The position numbers and the translations under genes are program-made. From positions 248,001 to 312,000 of the forward strand of contig NZ_KB899278.1 in NCBI RefSeq assembly GCF_000378145.1: DNA of 64,000 bases, read 5' to 3'. The notes beneath the pieces are model-generated. The model saw nothing but the letters and a program-made list of their open reading frames with translations, was not told where the DNA came from and made no database searches. Of the stretch, positions 54,377 through 63,899 are shown piece after piece. The stretch is from Saccharibacillus kuerlensis DSM 22868 (GTDB taxonomy: Bacteria; Bacillota; Bacilli; Paenibacillales; Paenibacillaceae). Numbering within the stretch: position 1 is the first letter of the stretch; each line of letters starts with the position of its first letter.

Positions 54377-56356
54377 ATGAATCCGATATCCAATCATGCC
54401 GCCTCACCTACAGACACTGCTGTAACCGACCCGTTCTGGTCCCGTTATATCGAGCTGGTCCAAACTACGGTTATTCCCTATCAATACGAAGCAATTCACG
54501 ATCGGGCACCCGGCGCGGAACCAAGCGGCGCCGTTCAGAACTTCCGAATCGCCGCCGGTCTGGCGGAAGGCGAATTTGTCGGCTGGGTATTCCAAGACAG
54601 CGATCTGGCCAAGTGGCTGGAAGCCGTCGGATATTCGCTGCAGCTTCGCCGCGATCCCGATCTTGAACGACGAGCGGACGAGTTAATCGACTTGATCGGT
54701 GCCGCTCAGCAGCCGGACGGCTATCTGAATACGTACTTCACCATCAAAGAACCGGGCAAACGCTGGACCAACTTGACTGATTGTCACGAACTCTACTGCG
54801 CCGGGCATATGATTGAGGCAGCTGTCGCTTACTATGAAGCGACAGGCAAGGATAAATTGCTGCAGATCATGAAGCGAATGATCGTACATATCGAAACGGT
54901 CTTCGGACCCGAAGAAGGTAAGCTTCGCGGCTATGACGGACATCAGGAGATTGAATTGGCACTGGTTAAACTTCATAATCTAACCGGTGAAGAAAGCTAC
55001 CTGAAGCTTGCGGCTTTCTTCATTAATGAACGCGGTCAAGAACCGAATTTTCTGCAGGCCGAATGGGAACGGCGGGGCCGAAAAGGTCATTTCAATCCGC
55101 TTCCGCAGAGCCGTCTTGATCTCTCCTACTTCCAGGCGCACAAGCCAGTGCGTCAACAGACGGAAGCGGTCGGTCATGCTGTACGCGCCGTCTATATGTA
55201 CACCGCAATGGCCGATCTGGCCCGTCTTACCGGAGACGTCGAACTGAAAGATGCCTGCCGCAGACTGTGGCACAATGTTACCCGCACCCAAATGTACGTA
55301 ACGGGCGGTATCGGCTCGACCCATCATGGCGAAGCGTTTACGTTCGATTACGATCTGCCGAACGATACGGTCTATGCAGAGACCTGTGCCTCAATCGGCC
55401 TGATCTTCTTCGCTCAGCGCATGCTTCTGCTCGAACCGAATTCCGAGTACGCCGATGTGATGGAACGGGCGCTGTATAACAACGTTCTGGGCTCAATGGC
55501 TCAGGACGGCAAGCATTACTTTTACGTCAATCCGCTGGAGGTCTGGCCTCAGGCCAGTACCCATAATCCGGGACGCCATCACGTCAAATCCGAGCGCCAA
55601 GCCTGGTTCGGCTGTGCCTGCTGCCCGCCAAATGTCGCGCGGCTGCTAACATCACTAAACCGCTACATATATACGCAGCGCGGCGACACGCTGTATGCCA
55701 ACCTGTATATTGGAAGTGAAGCCGCTGTCCAGCTGGGCGAACACGCCGTTACGGTCAAACAGCGAGCGGAACTTCCTTGGAGCGGCTCGGTCTCTTTTGA
55801 AATCGGCAGCAGTCACGAAGTTCAATTCGCTCTTGCTCTGCGGCTGCCGGGATGGTGTACGGAGATGACCGTGTCGGTCAACGGCGAAGCGGTGGCCTTT
55901 GGCCGGGAAGACCTGCAGAACGGGTATTTGCTCCTTCGCCGCTTGTGGCAAAACGGCGATATTGTCAAAGCCCACCTGAAGATCGAGACCCGGCTTGTTT
56001 ACGCCGATCCTCGAGTGCGTGCCGATGTGCATAAAGCAGCAGTCCAACGCGGACCGTTGGTCTACTGTGTGGAAAGCGCCGATAACGGCGAAAATATCGC
56101 CGCTCTGCGATTGGGACAAAGCGACTTGTTCAATGAATATCCAGCCAAAAATCTGCCGGACGGCACAATCGCTGTCGAGACGGAAGCTTTTCGCAGCATA
56201 ACGAATCAAGTCGACGACGGCAAATCTGCTGGCGAACTCTACCGGAGTGCTCCTCCGGCCTCACAACCGGTTCGTCTTACTGCAGTGCCTTACTACTTAT
56301 GGGGCAACCGCGGCCAAGGAGAAATGGCCGTCTGGCTGACGACTTCCGGTAAATAA
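54377..56356 (+). CDS. GH127 beta-L-arabinofuranosidase
   Basis: A 659-residue DUF1680/GH127 enzyme expected to release L-arabinose from beta-L-arabinofuranosyl ends (as in hydroxyproline-linked oligoarabinosides and extensins). The catalytic zinc centre is intact: Glu335 and Cys337 in AETCASIG and Cys415-Cys416 in FGCACCPPN line up with E338, C340, C417 and C418 of Bifidobacterium HypBA1, where C417 is the nucleophile. Other hallmarks: WVFQDSDLAKWLEAV, DGYLNTYFTIK, ELYCAGHMIEAAVAYYEATG, YVTGGIGSTHHGEAFT. No signal peptide, so cytoplasmic. First gene of a two-gene operon with the GH146 gene. Confidence 0.93.
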   Translation: MNPISNHAASPTDTAVTDPFWSRYIELVQTTVIPYQYEAIHDRAPGAEPSGAVQNFRIAAGLAEGEFVGWVFQDSDLAKWLEAVGYSLQLRRDPDLERRADELIDLIGAAQQPDGYLNTYFTIKEPGKRWTNLTDCHELYCAGHMIEAAVAYYEATGKDKLLQIMKRMIVHIETVFGPEEGKLRGYDGHQEIELALVKLHNLTGEESYLKLAAFFINERGQEPNFLQAEWERRGRKGHFNPLPQSRLDLSYFQAHKPVRQQTEAVGHAVRAVYMYTAMADLARLTGDVELKDACRRLWHNVTRTQMYVTGGIGSTHHGEAFTFDYDLPNDTVYAETCASIGLIFFAQRMLLLEPNSEYADVMERALYNNVLGSMAQDGKHYFYVNPLEVWPQASTHNPGRHHVKSERQAWFGCACCPPNVARLLTSLNRYIYTQRGDTLYANLYIGSEAAVQLGEHAVTVKQRAELPWSGSVSFEIGSSHEVQFALALRLPGWCTEMTVSVNGEAVAFGREDLQNGYLLLRRLWQNGDIVKAHLKIETRLVYADPRVRADVHKAAVQRGPLVYCVESADNGENIAALRLGQSDLFNEYPAKNLPDGTIAVETEAFRSITNQVDDGKSAGELYRSAPPASQPVRLTAVPYYLWGNRGQGEMAVWLTTSGK

Positions 56357-56393
56357 CCAATATTCTATTCCTCTCGAAGAACGGAGACCTGAT

Positions 56394-58976
56394 ATGACTA
56401 CCGAATATTCCGAACTGACAGTGCTGCTGCGCGATTATCCCTTAAATCGAGTACGTATTGACGATCCTTATCTGCAGAATGCTTTTGCCAATGAGATTCG
56501 TTATTTGAAAAGCTATGAAGTCGACCGCCTGCTGGCAGGATTCCGTGAAACACGCGGACTTGATCCGCTCACCGATAAATATCCGGGCTGGGAAAATACC
56601 GAGATTCGCGGCCATACGCTCGGCCATTATCTTAAGGCGCTGGCTCAGGCCTATGCCGTATCCCGCGACTCCGAACTGCTGCAGCGTCTTCACGCGCTGA
56701 TCGACGGACTTGCGGAGTGCCAGTTTGACAGCGGCTACCTGTCGGCTTTCCCGGAAGAACTGTTTGATCGGGTAGAACGCAGACAGCCGGCATGGGTACC
56801 CTGGTATACAATGCACAAGATCGTTGCCGGCCTCACTGCCGCTTTTGAAAATGCCGGAAGCCAGAAAGCGCTGGAAATCGTGTCCAAGCTGGGAGATTGG
56901 ATCGCTGCTCGTACTTCGGCCTGGTCGCCGGCAGTACAAAGTGACGTCCTCTCTGTCGAATACGGCGGAATGAACGACTGCCTTTACGATCTGTACAAGC
57001 TTACCGGAAATCCTGCACATCTCGACGCGGCGCACAGCTTCGACGAGCTGACGTTGTTCGAACCTGTTCGCGAAGGTCAGGATATTTTGAAAGGCAAACA
57101 TGCCAATACGACCATCCCGAAATTTCTTGGCGCTCTGAATCGTTACCGTACGCTGGGCGACAGCGAGCGCTTCTATCTTGAGGCGGCCGAAAGCTTTTGG
57201 ACTATGGTCGTGGAGCACCACAGCTATGTGACGGGCGGTAACAGCGAATGGGAACATTTCGGAGAGCCGGACAAGCTGGACCGCGAACGATCCAACTTTA
57301 CTGCGGAAACTTGCAATACGTACAATATGCTTAAGCTGACACGCGAATTGTTCAAGCTGAGTGGAGATCCCAAGTACGCAGACTTTTATGAAAACACGTT
57401 CCTGAATGCCATCTTGTCATCCCAGCATCCGCATACCGGGATGACCATGTACTTCCAGCCGATGGCGACCGGATATTTCAAAGTGTACAGCTCGCCGTTC
57501 GATCATTTCTGGTGCTGTACAGGAACCGGCATGGAAAGCTTCACCAAGCTGAACGACAGCCTCTATTTCTATGGCGAAGACGACATTCTCGTCCATCAAT
57601 ACATTTCTTCGGAATTGGATGCCGAAGAATTCGGCCTGAAGCTGACCCAGCGCTCCGCCCTGCCGGAATCCGATACGTCCCTCTTCACCGTATCGCTGAG
57701 TCAGCCGCAGTCCCGGGCGGTGTCGCTTCGCTTCCGTCTGCCGGAGTGGCTGGCCGGCGAAGCGGAGATGACGTTGAACGGCAGTCCTGCCGTCTTTGAA
57801 CAGCAAAACGGCTGCGCCGTAATCCGGCGTGTCTGGAACGAAGCCGACAAAATCGAACTTCGTCTTCCGATGACGCTGCGCGCCGTCGGTCTGCCCGACG
57901 CGCCGCACGCTGTTGCGTTCAAATACGGTCCCGTTGTACTCAGTGCCGGACTCGGCCAAGAAGATATGACCGAATCCGCCACCGGCGTTGCGGTCAGCGT
58001 TCCGACAAGAAGCATGCTCATCAAAGACTTCATTACCGTAAGCGGCAGCCCCGGCCAATGGCTGGAATCGTTCGCTTCGCGCTGGGAGAAGCGCGGCGAA
58101 GCGTTGGAATTCGTTCTCAAGGGTACCGACGAAGACGAACGGCTTGTATTTACGCCGCATTATAAGCGGCACGGCGAGCGCTACGGCATTTACTGGCGGA
58201 TCGTCCAAACGGATTCTCCAGAGCTGCAGCAGCATATTCTGGAAGCCAAACGGAAGAGCCGTGTGGAAGATGCAACTGTAGACAGCCTGCCGGTCGGCAA
58301 TGACCAGTATGAACTTGAGCATAATATCCGCGGCGAGCAGACATTCGTCGACGTCTGGGACGGCAGTACAACACGCCGAGCTGAGAACGGCGGATGGTTC
58401 GGCTATACGCTGAAGGTTCGCCCCAACGAGGAACATGTCCTGGACGTGACTTTCTTCTCGGGGCATCGCGGAGACCGGCCGATTACAATCGAGGCTGGCG
58501 GGGCGGTAATTGCCGACGGCATCCCGCCGTCCAATACTCCGCGCGGTTTCCATTCGCACCGCTACACGCTGCCTGCGCAGTTGATCGGTGAACGGGAATC
58601 GCTTGACGTTACGTTCAAAGTAACCGGCGAGGAAACAGGTATTTTCGAGATTCTGCGGATCATGACTCCATTCGATACCGATTCGGCACTGTGTCAGTTG
58701 GAATTCGATACCGGTACATTGGATAAGCCGTTTGATCCGTCGAACCTGCATTATAAACTGTCCGTGCCTGAGGATACCGACAACGTCTCCTTCCTTGCCG
58801 TCCCGGCGAAGAAAAACGGACTTGTGTATGCGGATGGAATACTCATTGAGGATTCGACGCGCCGGACCGTTCAGCTTGAAGGTGAGAACCTAACTCTTCA
58901 TTTGACTTCGACCGCCGAGGATCACGAAACAACGCGTGATTACATCATCGAAATCGTACGCGAGCGGCGCAGCTGA
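56394..58976 (+). CDS. GH146-like beta-L-arabinofuranosidase with C-terminal cadherin-like domain
   Basis: An 860-residue DUF1680-fold enzyme of the GH146 type. The zinc-cysteine site is present: Glu305 and Cys307 in TAETCNTYNML and Cys374-Cys375 in FWCCTGTGME. Other marks: PGWENTEIRGHTLGHYLKALAQAY, GYLSAFPEELFDR, WVPWYTMHKIVAGL, YVTGGNSEWEHF. After about residue 560 come the family's beta domains (DUF4986-type) and, from about 770, a cadherin-like beta-sandwich (LEFDTGTLDKPFDPSNLHYKLSVP ... TRDYIIEIV). No signal peptide is seen, though cadherin-like domains are mostly found outside cells. Starts 37 bases after the GH127 stop; substrate by analogy is a beta-arabinofuranosidic linkage such as in rhamnogalacturonan II or arabinans. 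Confidence 0.9.
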   Translation: MTTEYSELTVLLRDYPLNRVRIDDPYLQNAFANEIRYLKSYEVDRLLAGFRETRGLDPLTDKYPGWENTEIRGHTLGHYLKALAQAYAVSRDSELLQRLHALIDGLAECQFDSGYLSAFPEELFDRVERRQPAWVPWYTMHKIVAGLTAAFENAGSQKALEIVSKLGDWIAARTSAWSPAVQSDVLSVEYGGMNDCLYDLYKLTGNPAHLDAAHSFDELTLFEPVREGQDILKGKHANTTIPKFLGALNRYRTLGDSERFYLEAAESFWTMVVEHHSYVTGGNSEWEHFGEPDKLDRERSNFTAETCNTYNMLKLTRELFKLSGDPKYADFYENTFLNAILSSQHPHTGMTMYFQPMATGYFKVYSSPFDHFWCCTGTGMESFTKLNDSLYFYGEDDILVHQYISSELDAEEFGLKLTQRSALPESDTSLFTVSLSQPQSRAVSLRFRLPEWLAGEAEMTLNGSPAVFEQQNGCAVIRRVWNEADKIELRLPMTLRAVGLPDAPHAVAFKYGPVVLSAGLGQEDMTESATGVAVSVPTRSMLIKDFITVSGSPGQWLESFASRWEKRGEALEFVLKGTDEDERLVFTPHYKRHGERYGIYWRIVQTDSPELQQHILEAKRKSRVEDATVDSLPVGNDQYELEHNIRGEQTFVDVWDGSTTRRAENGGWFGYTLKVRPNEEHVLDVTFFSGHRGDRPITIEAGGAVIADGIPPSNTPRGFHSHRYTLPAQLIGERESLDVTFKVTGEETGIFEILRIMTPFDTDSALCQLEFDTGTLDKPFDPSNLHYKLSVPEDTDNVSFLAVPAKKNGLVYADGILIEDSTRRTVQLEGENLTLHLTSTAEDHETTRDYIIEIVRERRS

Positions 58977-59036
58977 TTCAGAGCGGTATAGTCTTTACGG
59001 CCCTGCACATTCCCGCTGCTCCTATTGCAGTTACAC

Positions 59037-59077
59037 AAAAAAGATCTTCCCATTATATAAATGGGAAGATCTTTTTT
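59037..59077. terminator. bidirectional terminator between convergent arabinofuranoside operons
   Basis: AAAAAAGATCTTCCCAT and ATGGGAAGATCTTTTTT pair perfectly around a short loop. Confidence 0.95.
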
Positions 59078-59138
59078 CGTAAACCCGTTCTCGGCTTCTT
59101 TATCAATCTTTTGTTGATTCTTTATCGACTTTTGTCGA

Positions 59139-60119
59139 TTAGCCCTGCTGCATCACTGGCGTATCCGCTGCCGGAACCCCGAAGTCCGGCGTTCCGTCCT
59201 CTTTCCATCCGAAAGCCATGACTCGCGTATGCCGATTAGGATCGTACAGCGGATCTCCCACAATCTCTTTGTAACTGCGGGCATGATAGACCAGTATATC
59301 CTCTCCGTCTTCCCCTACCGTGAAACTGTTGTGTCCCGGACCATATTGGCCGTTCTCCTCGCTCGTCTGGAATACGGGTTCCGGCAGCTTAGTCCATGAA
59401 GCCGGGTCCAGCAGGTCGGCGTCTTCGTCAGCAGTCAGCAGTCCCATACAGTAGTTGTGATCGGTAGCACTGGCCGAGAATGTCATCCAAATCCGGCCTC
59501 CGCGCTTCAATACTGCCGGGCCTTCATTGACAAGAAAACCAATTTTCTCCCAATCGTATTCCGGAGTTGAGATCATGACCTGCGGTCCTTTTAACGTCCA
59601 ACCGTTTGCCATTTCCGACAAGTACAGATTGGAGTTGCCCGGAATTTCAGGATCTTTTTGCGCCCAGACATAGTAGCGCTTCCCCTGATGTTCGAACGAA
59701 GTGGCGTCCAGCGCGAACGATTCCCAAGCCGTTTTCATCTGTCCTTTTTCCGTCCATTGTCCTTCGAGCGGATTGGCCGACTCGTTCTCCAATACATACA
59801 TCCGGTGATCGAACAGTCCTTCATTGGTCTCCGTCGTATGCGCTGCGGCGAAATAAATATACCATTTGCCGTCTATCAGATGCAGCTCCGGTGCCCAGAT
59901 GTTCGCACTCATAAGTCCGGACTCGCGCTTACGCCAGACTACGACCGGTTCCGCATCCCTTAGTCCTTCCAGCGTCATCGACCGCCGCAGCTCAATTCGG
60001 TCATATTCCGGTACGGAAGCGGTAAAGTAATAAAACCCGTCGTCATGCTTGTAAATGAAAGGATCGGCCCTCTGCTCGATCAGGGGATTGGCATATGTTT
60101 TCAAAACGTCCATCGTCAT
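59139..60119 (-). CDS. glycoside hydrolase family 43 protein
   Basis: A 326-residue GH43 enzyme. The three catalytic acids of the family are visible: Asp in NPLIEQRADPFIYKH (base, residue about 19), Asp in FALDATSF (about 138, pKa modulator) and Glu in FLVNEGPAVL (about 199, acid). WAPELHLIDGKWYIYFAA and GPGHNSFTVGEDGEDILVYHAR are typical. Most likely an alpha-L-arabinofuranosidase, cytoplasmic (no signal peptide). It is last in the ABC importer operon, 33 bases after the second permease. Start ATG 60119 or 60113, both after AAGGAG. Confidence 0.9.
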   Translation of the reverse strand: MTMDVLKTYANPLIEQRADPFIYKHDDGFYYFTASVPEYDRIELRRSMTLEGLRDAEPVVVWRKRESGLMSANIWAPELHLIDGKWYIYFAAAHTTETNEGLFDHRMYVLENESANPLEGQWTEKGQMKTAWESFALDATSFEHQGKRYYVWAQKDPEIPGNSNLYLSEMANGWTLKGPQVMISTPEYDWEKIGFLVNEGPAVLKRGGRIWMTFSASATDHNYCMGLLTADEDADLLDPASWTKLPEPVFQTSEENGQYGPGHNSFTVGEDGEDILVYHARSYKEIVGDPLYDPNRHTRVMAFGWKEDGTPDFGVPAADTPVMQQG

Positions 60120-60152
60120 CGCTCTCCTTGCCCGATATGGAGTAAGTACATT

Positions 60153-61034
60153 TCAACCTTTTACGGCACCAGCGGTCATTCCGTCGATAAAGTACCGCTG
60201 GAAAGCCACAAACAACAAAAAGATCGGAATAATCGAGAAAAACGAACCGACAATAAGCAGATCATAATTGTTCCCGTACGGTGTCAGCAGCGTCTTCAGA
60301 CCGATTGGCAGCGTGTATTTGCGCTCGTCGCTGAGCACCATAAACGGCCATAGGAAATTGTTCCAGCTGTTCATACCGTTCAGAATCGCCATTGCTGCAA
60401 AAGACGGTTTCATAATCGGCAGAATCAAGCGCAGGTAAATGCCGTATTCGCTTGCACCGTCGACACGCCCTGCCGCAATGATTTCCTTCGGAATACCGCT
60501 GAGATACTGCCGGAAGAAGAAGATTGTCGCAGCACTCGCAATGCCGGGCAGAACGATCGCGGAATACGTATTCATCAGCTTCAAGTTGAAAATCAGCGTG
60601 TACAGAGGCAGCAGCAGAATTTCGAAAGGCACCATCATGATCAGCAGCACGCAGATAAATAAGAAGTTTTTCCCTTTGAATTCGTAAGCGGAGAAGCCAT
60701 AAGCGACCGTCGCACTAACAATCAACGTCAGCGCTACCTGGACAACCGTTAGCAGCAGCGAATTGAAAAACCAAATGAAATAGGAGTGGTCTCCCGTGAA
60801 CAGATAGGCATAGTTGTTCAAACTCATGACCGATAGATCAAACTTCAGATTCAACCCGTATCGGATCAGCTCTTCCCCCGGCTTGAAGGAGGCGACCGCA
60901 ATCGCATAAAATGGAATAAGAATCAGTGCGCACAACAGCGTAAAGAAAATGAACAGTACGATTTTGAGCGGAAGATCCTTTTTCATCCCGATCGTCGAGC
61001 GTTCGTTCATTTTCAGCGTCGCTTCTTTTTTCAT
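60153..61034 (-). CDS. carbohydrate ABC transporter permease (MalG type)
   Basis: A 293-residue permease with six membrane helices. The coupling loop EAA motif appears as EIIAAGRVDGASEYGIYLRLILPIMKPSFAAMAI (about 190-225). The C-terminus ends DGMTAGAVKG, typical of MalG-like subunits. Start ATG after GGAGG. It overlaps closely with the upstream MalF-type gene (TGACATG). The ATPase is not encoded here and is probably a shared MsmK-type protein. Confidence 0.95.
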   Translation of the reverse strand: MKKEATLKMNERSTIGMKKDLPLKIVLFIFFTLLCALILIPFYAIAVASFKPGEELIRYGLNLKFDLSVMSLNNYAYLFTGDHSYFIWFFNSLLLTVVQVALTLIVSATVAYGFSAYEFKGKNFLFICVLLIMMVPFEILLLPLYTLIFNLKLMNTYSAIVLPGIASAATIFFFRQYLSGIPKEIIAAGRVDGASEYGIYLRLILPIMKPSFAAMAILNGMNSWNNFLWPFMVLSDERKYTLPIGLKTLLTPYGNNYDLLIVGSFFSIIPIFLLFVAFQRYFIDGMTAGAVKG

Positions 61035-61035
61035 G

Positions 61036-61929
61036 TCAATCCTCCTTCTTGAACAGGCCGGAGAAGGCGAGCTGGATCATATTGATCGTCATCGCCAGCA
61101 CGAGCAGTATAATGCCGACAGCAGCTGCATAACCGAGATTGCTCTTCTCGATGCCTTGACGGTACAAGTAACCGACAATCGTCAGACCGATGTTTTTTGG
61201 AGAGTTATTGCCGTTCCACAGCATCAAACTTTCGATAAACATGGCGAGACCGGCGTAGATACTGATCGTCAGCACATAGATTGTCGTTGGCTTCAGCAGC
61301 GGCATTGTAATCATGCGGAATTTCTGCCAGGACGATGCTCCGTCGATCGAAGCCGCTTCATAGTAGTCGTCCGGAATGCTCTTCAATCCCGAGAGGAAAT
61401 ACAGCATGTTAACGCCAAGCCAGCGCCAGGTAGCCAGTGCAAGCAGCGCAATAAAGCCCGTAACTTGTCCCTTCAGGAATTTGACCGGTTCAATACCGAA
61501 CCAGCCCAAGAAGCTGTTAATGAGCGAGCCTTCCATCTCTCCGAACATCAAACGAAAAATGGTACCCGCTACAACGACCGAAGTCAGTGCCGGGAAGAAC
61601 AGCGAAGATTTGAAAAATTCGCGGCCCCACATAAACTTATTGTTGATCAGCACCGCCAGCAGCATCGGCAGTGGGATCAGAATAAGCAGGGTGCACAGCA
61701 TGTATACAGCACTGTTCATGACCGCTTTCAGGAAAATGGTATCGCCCAAAAGTTTCTTATAGTTGTCTAGTCCGATCCACTGCGCTTCCTGTCCCAGCGA
61801 AATTTTCTGAAAACTCATACTGACGGAACTGCCGAGCGGATATACCCAAAAAATTAAAAAGACGAGTACGAACGGCAGGACGAAGACGTAAGGGGCGACC
61901 TTTTGTGAATAAAGAAATCTTTTTATCAT
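61036..61929 (-). CDS. carbohydrate ABC transporter permease (MalF type)
   Basis: A 297-residue permease with six membrane helices: first at about 12-33 (VAPYVFVLPFVLVFLIFWVYPL), EAA motif YYEAASIDGASSWQKFRMITMPLLKPT (about 190-215), C-terminus LAFSGLFKKED. Partner of the MalG-type protein. Starts after a GAAGGTG, about 100 bases after the binding-protein gene, across a strong intercistronic hairpin. Confidence 0.95.
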   Translation of the reverse strand: MIKRFLYSQKVAPYVFVLPFVLVFLIFWVYPLGSSVSMSFQKISLGQEAQWIGLDNYKKLLGDTIFLKAVMNSAVYMLCTLLILIPLPMLLAVLINNKFMWGREFFKSSLFFPALTSVVVAGTIFRLMFGEMEGSLINSFLGWFGIEPVKFLKGQVTGFIALLALATWRWLGVNMLYFLSGLKSIPDDYYEAASIDGASSWQKFRMITMPLLKPTTIYVLTISIYAGLAMFIESLMLWNGNNSPKNIGLTIVGYLYRQGIEKSNLGYAAAVGIILLVLAMTINMIQLAFSGLFKKED

Positions 61930-61951
61930 CGCTTTGCACCTTCTTTTAAAC

Positions 61952-62004
61952 GGTCTCCCGCACGGCCGTCAGCGCCTTAAGGGCTGTACGGCAGGCGGGA
62001 GACC
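61952..62004 (-). other. intercistronic hairpin between binding-protein and permease genes
   Basis: GGTCTCCCGC pairs with GCGGGAGACC, with inner GCCGT/ACGGC and CTTAAGG segments. No T run follows. Such stems usually raise binding-protein mRNA over permease mRNA. Confidence 0.7.
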
Positions 62005-62028
62005 CGTCAGAATGAAAAACGTTTGAGT

Positions 62029-63363
62029 TTATTGAAGCTCCTGCTCAATTTGTGCCTGTGCGTCGTCAAGTGCCTGCTGAATATCTTTTCCGTCTTCGAA
62101 GATTTCGTTCAATGTGACCGTACAGAGCACGTTATTGATTGTCGGCGAAGCTGGAACCGATTTGACGTATTTGATTTCGTCGCGAATTTCGTTCAGTACG
62201 TCAAACGGATTGTTTTTGAAGTATTTCACGAACTCGTTCTCCGGATTGTGCGTAATTTCTTTCATTTCCCATACTTTCATGTTGACCGGATCGAAACCGA
62301 GCGTGTTCCAGATCTCAATATTGGCTTCTTCCGACAGTTTGGCAAAAGCAAGGAAGTCTTTGGCCAGCTGAACATCTTTGGCTGTCTTGGTCACAACTGT
62401 TCCCGTTCCGCCTCCTCCGACCGAACGAGGCATGCCTTTTTCGATAACCGGAAGCGGTGCGATTGCAATCTTTCCGGCAAGGTCTGGCATATAGTTTGTA
62501 TAACGGGACATCATCCAAAGAGGCATGAATGCGGTTGCATAATTACCGGAGTTGTATTCGCCGTAAGCTTCTTCCGTATCCGGCTGTCCGCCTGCGATTG
62601 TAGCAATTACATTGCTGTCCTGCAGATCTTTAAGTACCTGCAGCGCTTTGACCATTTCGGGCGAGTTGATCTGCGGATTGCCATCGGCGTCGGTGAAGTC
62701 CGAACCCTGCTGAGACAAGAGCATCGACTCCTGCCATGCGGCGCTCGTATCGGCGGTGCCCATGTATTTGCCTGTTTTCTCATAAACCAGCTCGCCCGCT
62801 TTTTTGAAGTCGTCCCAAGTTTCGATCTTTGTATAATCTACACCGGCCTCTTCAAGAATTTCCGTGTTATAGAAAGCGACAGAAGCGCCTACGTGTGTTG
62901 GAATGCCGTAATTTTGTCCGTCTTTGCTGTAGATGTCGATGCGGGATTCAACGATTGTATCGCGGTAAGGATCGATCACGTCACCAAGCGGTTCAAGCTG
63001 AGGAGTGCCTTTGAGGAAGTCCGGGAATTTGCCGAGTTCGATATCGGCGATATCGGGTGCACCCGTTCCCGTTTGCAGAGCGATCGAGAGTTTGTTATGC
63101 ATATCGTCGTACGGCATAACCGTAACGTTCAGCTTGATTTGTCTGTCGGTGTTTTCCGCATTCCATTTTTCAAGCATTTTCTCGAAATGTTTCCCGTGCA
63201 GTTCGACGAAAGTCCAATAGGACAGCTCGGTAGCATTTTCACCCGCACCGGCGTCGATTACCGTCTTTTCTCCTCCGGATGCATTAGTAGGCGAATTTCC
63301 GCATCCTGCAAGCACTAGCAGCAGTGAACACAGCATCAAGAGAATGAATCCTTTTTTCATCAT
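62029..63363 (-). CDS. extracellular sugar-binding lipoprotein of the ABC importer
   Basis: A 444-residue solute-binding protein of the carbohydrate family 1. The signal peptide MMKKGFILLMLCSLLLVLAG ends in a lipobox with Cys21 (VLAGC), so it is lipid-anchored outside the membrane. The mature part shows typical binding-protein features (LSYWTFVELHGKHFEKMLEKWN, TGTGAPDIADIELG, YGIPTHVGASVAFYNTEILEEAG, DFLAFAKLSEEANIEIWNTLGFDPVN). Start ATG 63363 follows GGGAGGGTC; the frame to 63486 is upstream noise. First gene of the importer/GH43 operon. A cre site lies upstream, suggesting glucose repression. Ligand inferred to be an arabino-oligosaccharide from the neighbours. Confidence 0.94.
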   Translation of the reverse strand: MMKKGFILLMLCSLLLVLAGCGNSPTNASGGEKTVIDAGAGENATELSYWTFVELHGKHFEKMLEKWNAENTDRQIKLNVTVMPYDDMHNKLSIALQTGTGAPDIADIELGKFPDFLKGTPQLEPLGDVIDPYRDTIVESRIDIYSKDGQNYGIPTHVGASVAFYNTEILEEAGVDYTKIETWDDFKKAGELVYEKTGKYMGTADTSAAWQESMLLSQQGSDFTDADGNPQINSPEMVKALQVLKDLQDSNVIATIAGGQPDTEEAYGEYNSGNYATAFMPLWMMSRYTNYMPDLAGKIAIAPLPVIEKGMPRSVGGGGTGTVVTKTAKDVQLAKDFLAFAKLSEEANIEIWNTLGFDPVNMKVWEMKEITHNPENEFVKYFKNNPFDVLNEIRDEIKYVKSVPASPTINNVLCTVTLNEIFEDGKDIQQALDDAQAQIEQELQ

Positions 63364-63588
63364 TTTTGACCCTCCCGAATATGTTTTTTCGATTTCCCTT
63401 ACGGGCTGCCCGGTCGGACTTGTTTTCGTCTGCTGTGAAGTATGTAGAGGATGTCGAGTCAGCAGCATATGCAGTCCCATAACCATTGCTTTGCTTCCTG
63501 CCAGTTCGCGTTTTTGTCCTCAGTTTTTAAAATTTTCGCTCCCTTCTTTTGTTTCAGTATAGGCTGAAATAATTTATGTTATACTAAA

Positions 63589-63602
63589 TGTATACGCTTA
63601 CA
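63589..63602 (-). promoter_or_regulatory. cre site (CcpA operator) upstream of the importer operon
   Basis: Read leftwards: TGTAAGCGTATACA, a full match to the WTGNAARCGNWWNCA type of cre, about 230 bases before the binding-protein start. The remainder of the 63364-63899 gap holds divergent promoter sequence only. Confidence 0.65.
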
Positions 63603-63856
63603 GGAATAAAATAGCATACCTCCTCAAACGTTGTAAACAGGAAAGTTTAAACCTTTTTAGGTTTATTTAAAGCTTATTTGCACTTTAAGATCAAATTGTG
63701 CTCTTTGAGGTGAGATTTTTCCGTTTCTCTTTATTTGAGTTAAATTTAAATAAAAACTAAGCTTTTCTCGCACTTTCTTTCCAAAACCTGTTATTTCCTG
63801 TTGTTTGTCGTTGAAATTTCTTTTTATCCGCCTTTCCGTTTATAATAAGTTAAAAT

Positions 63857-63872
63857 ACTAAAACGTTTCAGT
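63857..63872 (+). promoter_or_regulatory. operator-like palindrome at the promoter of the regulator gene
   Basis: ACTAAAACGTTTCAGT, an imperfect palindrome with the central AAACGTTT of LacI/CcpA-family sites. It lies just after a TATAAT at 63841-63846 and 28 bases before the regulator start. Confidence 0.45.
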
Positions 63873-63899
63873 AAATCCCTCGGAAAGAGAGGAACACTT

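Noticed and set aside
57417-58751. 444-codon minus-strand frame
   Set aside because: Antisense shadow of the GH146 gene; no motif and no ribosome site.
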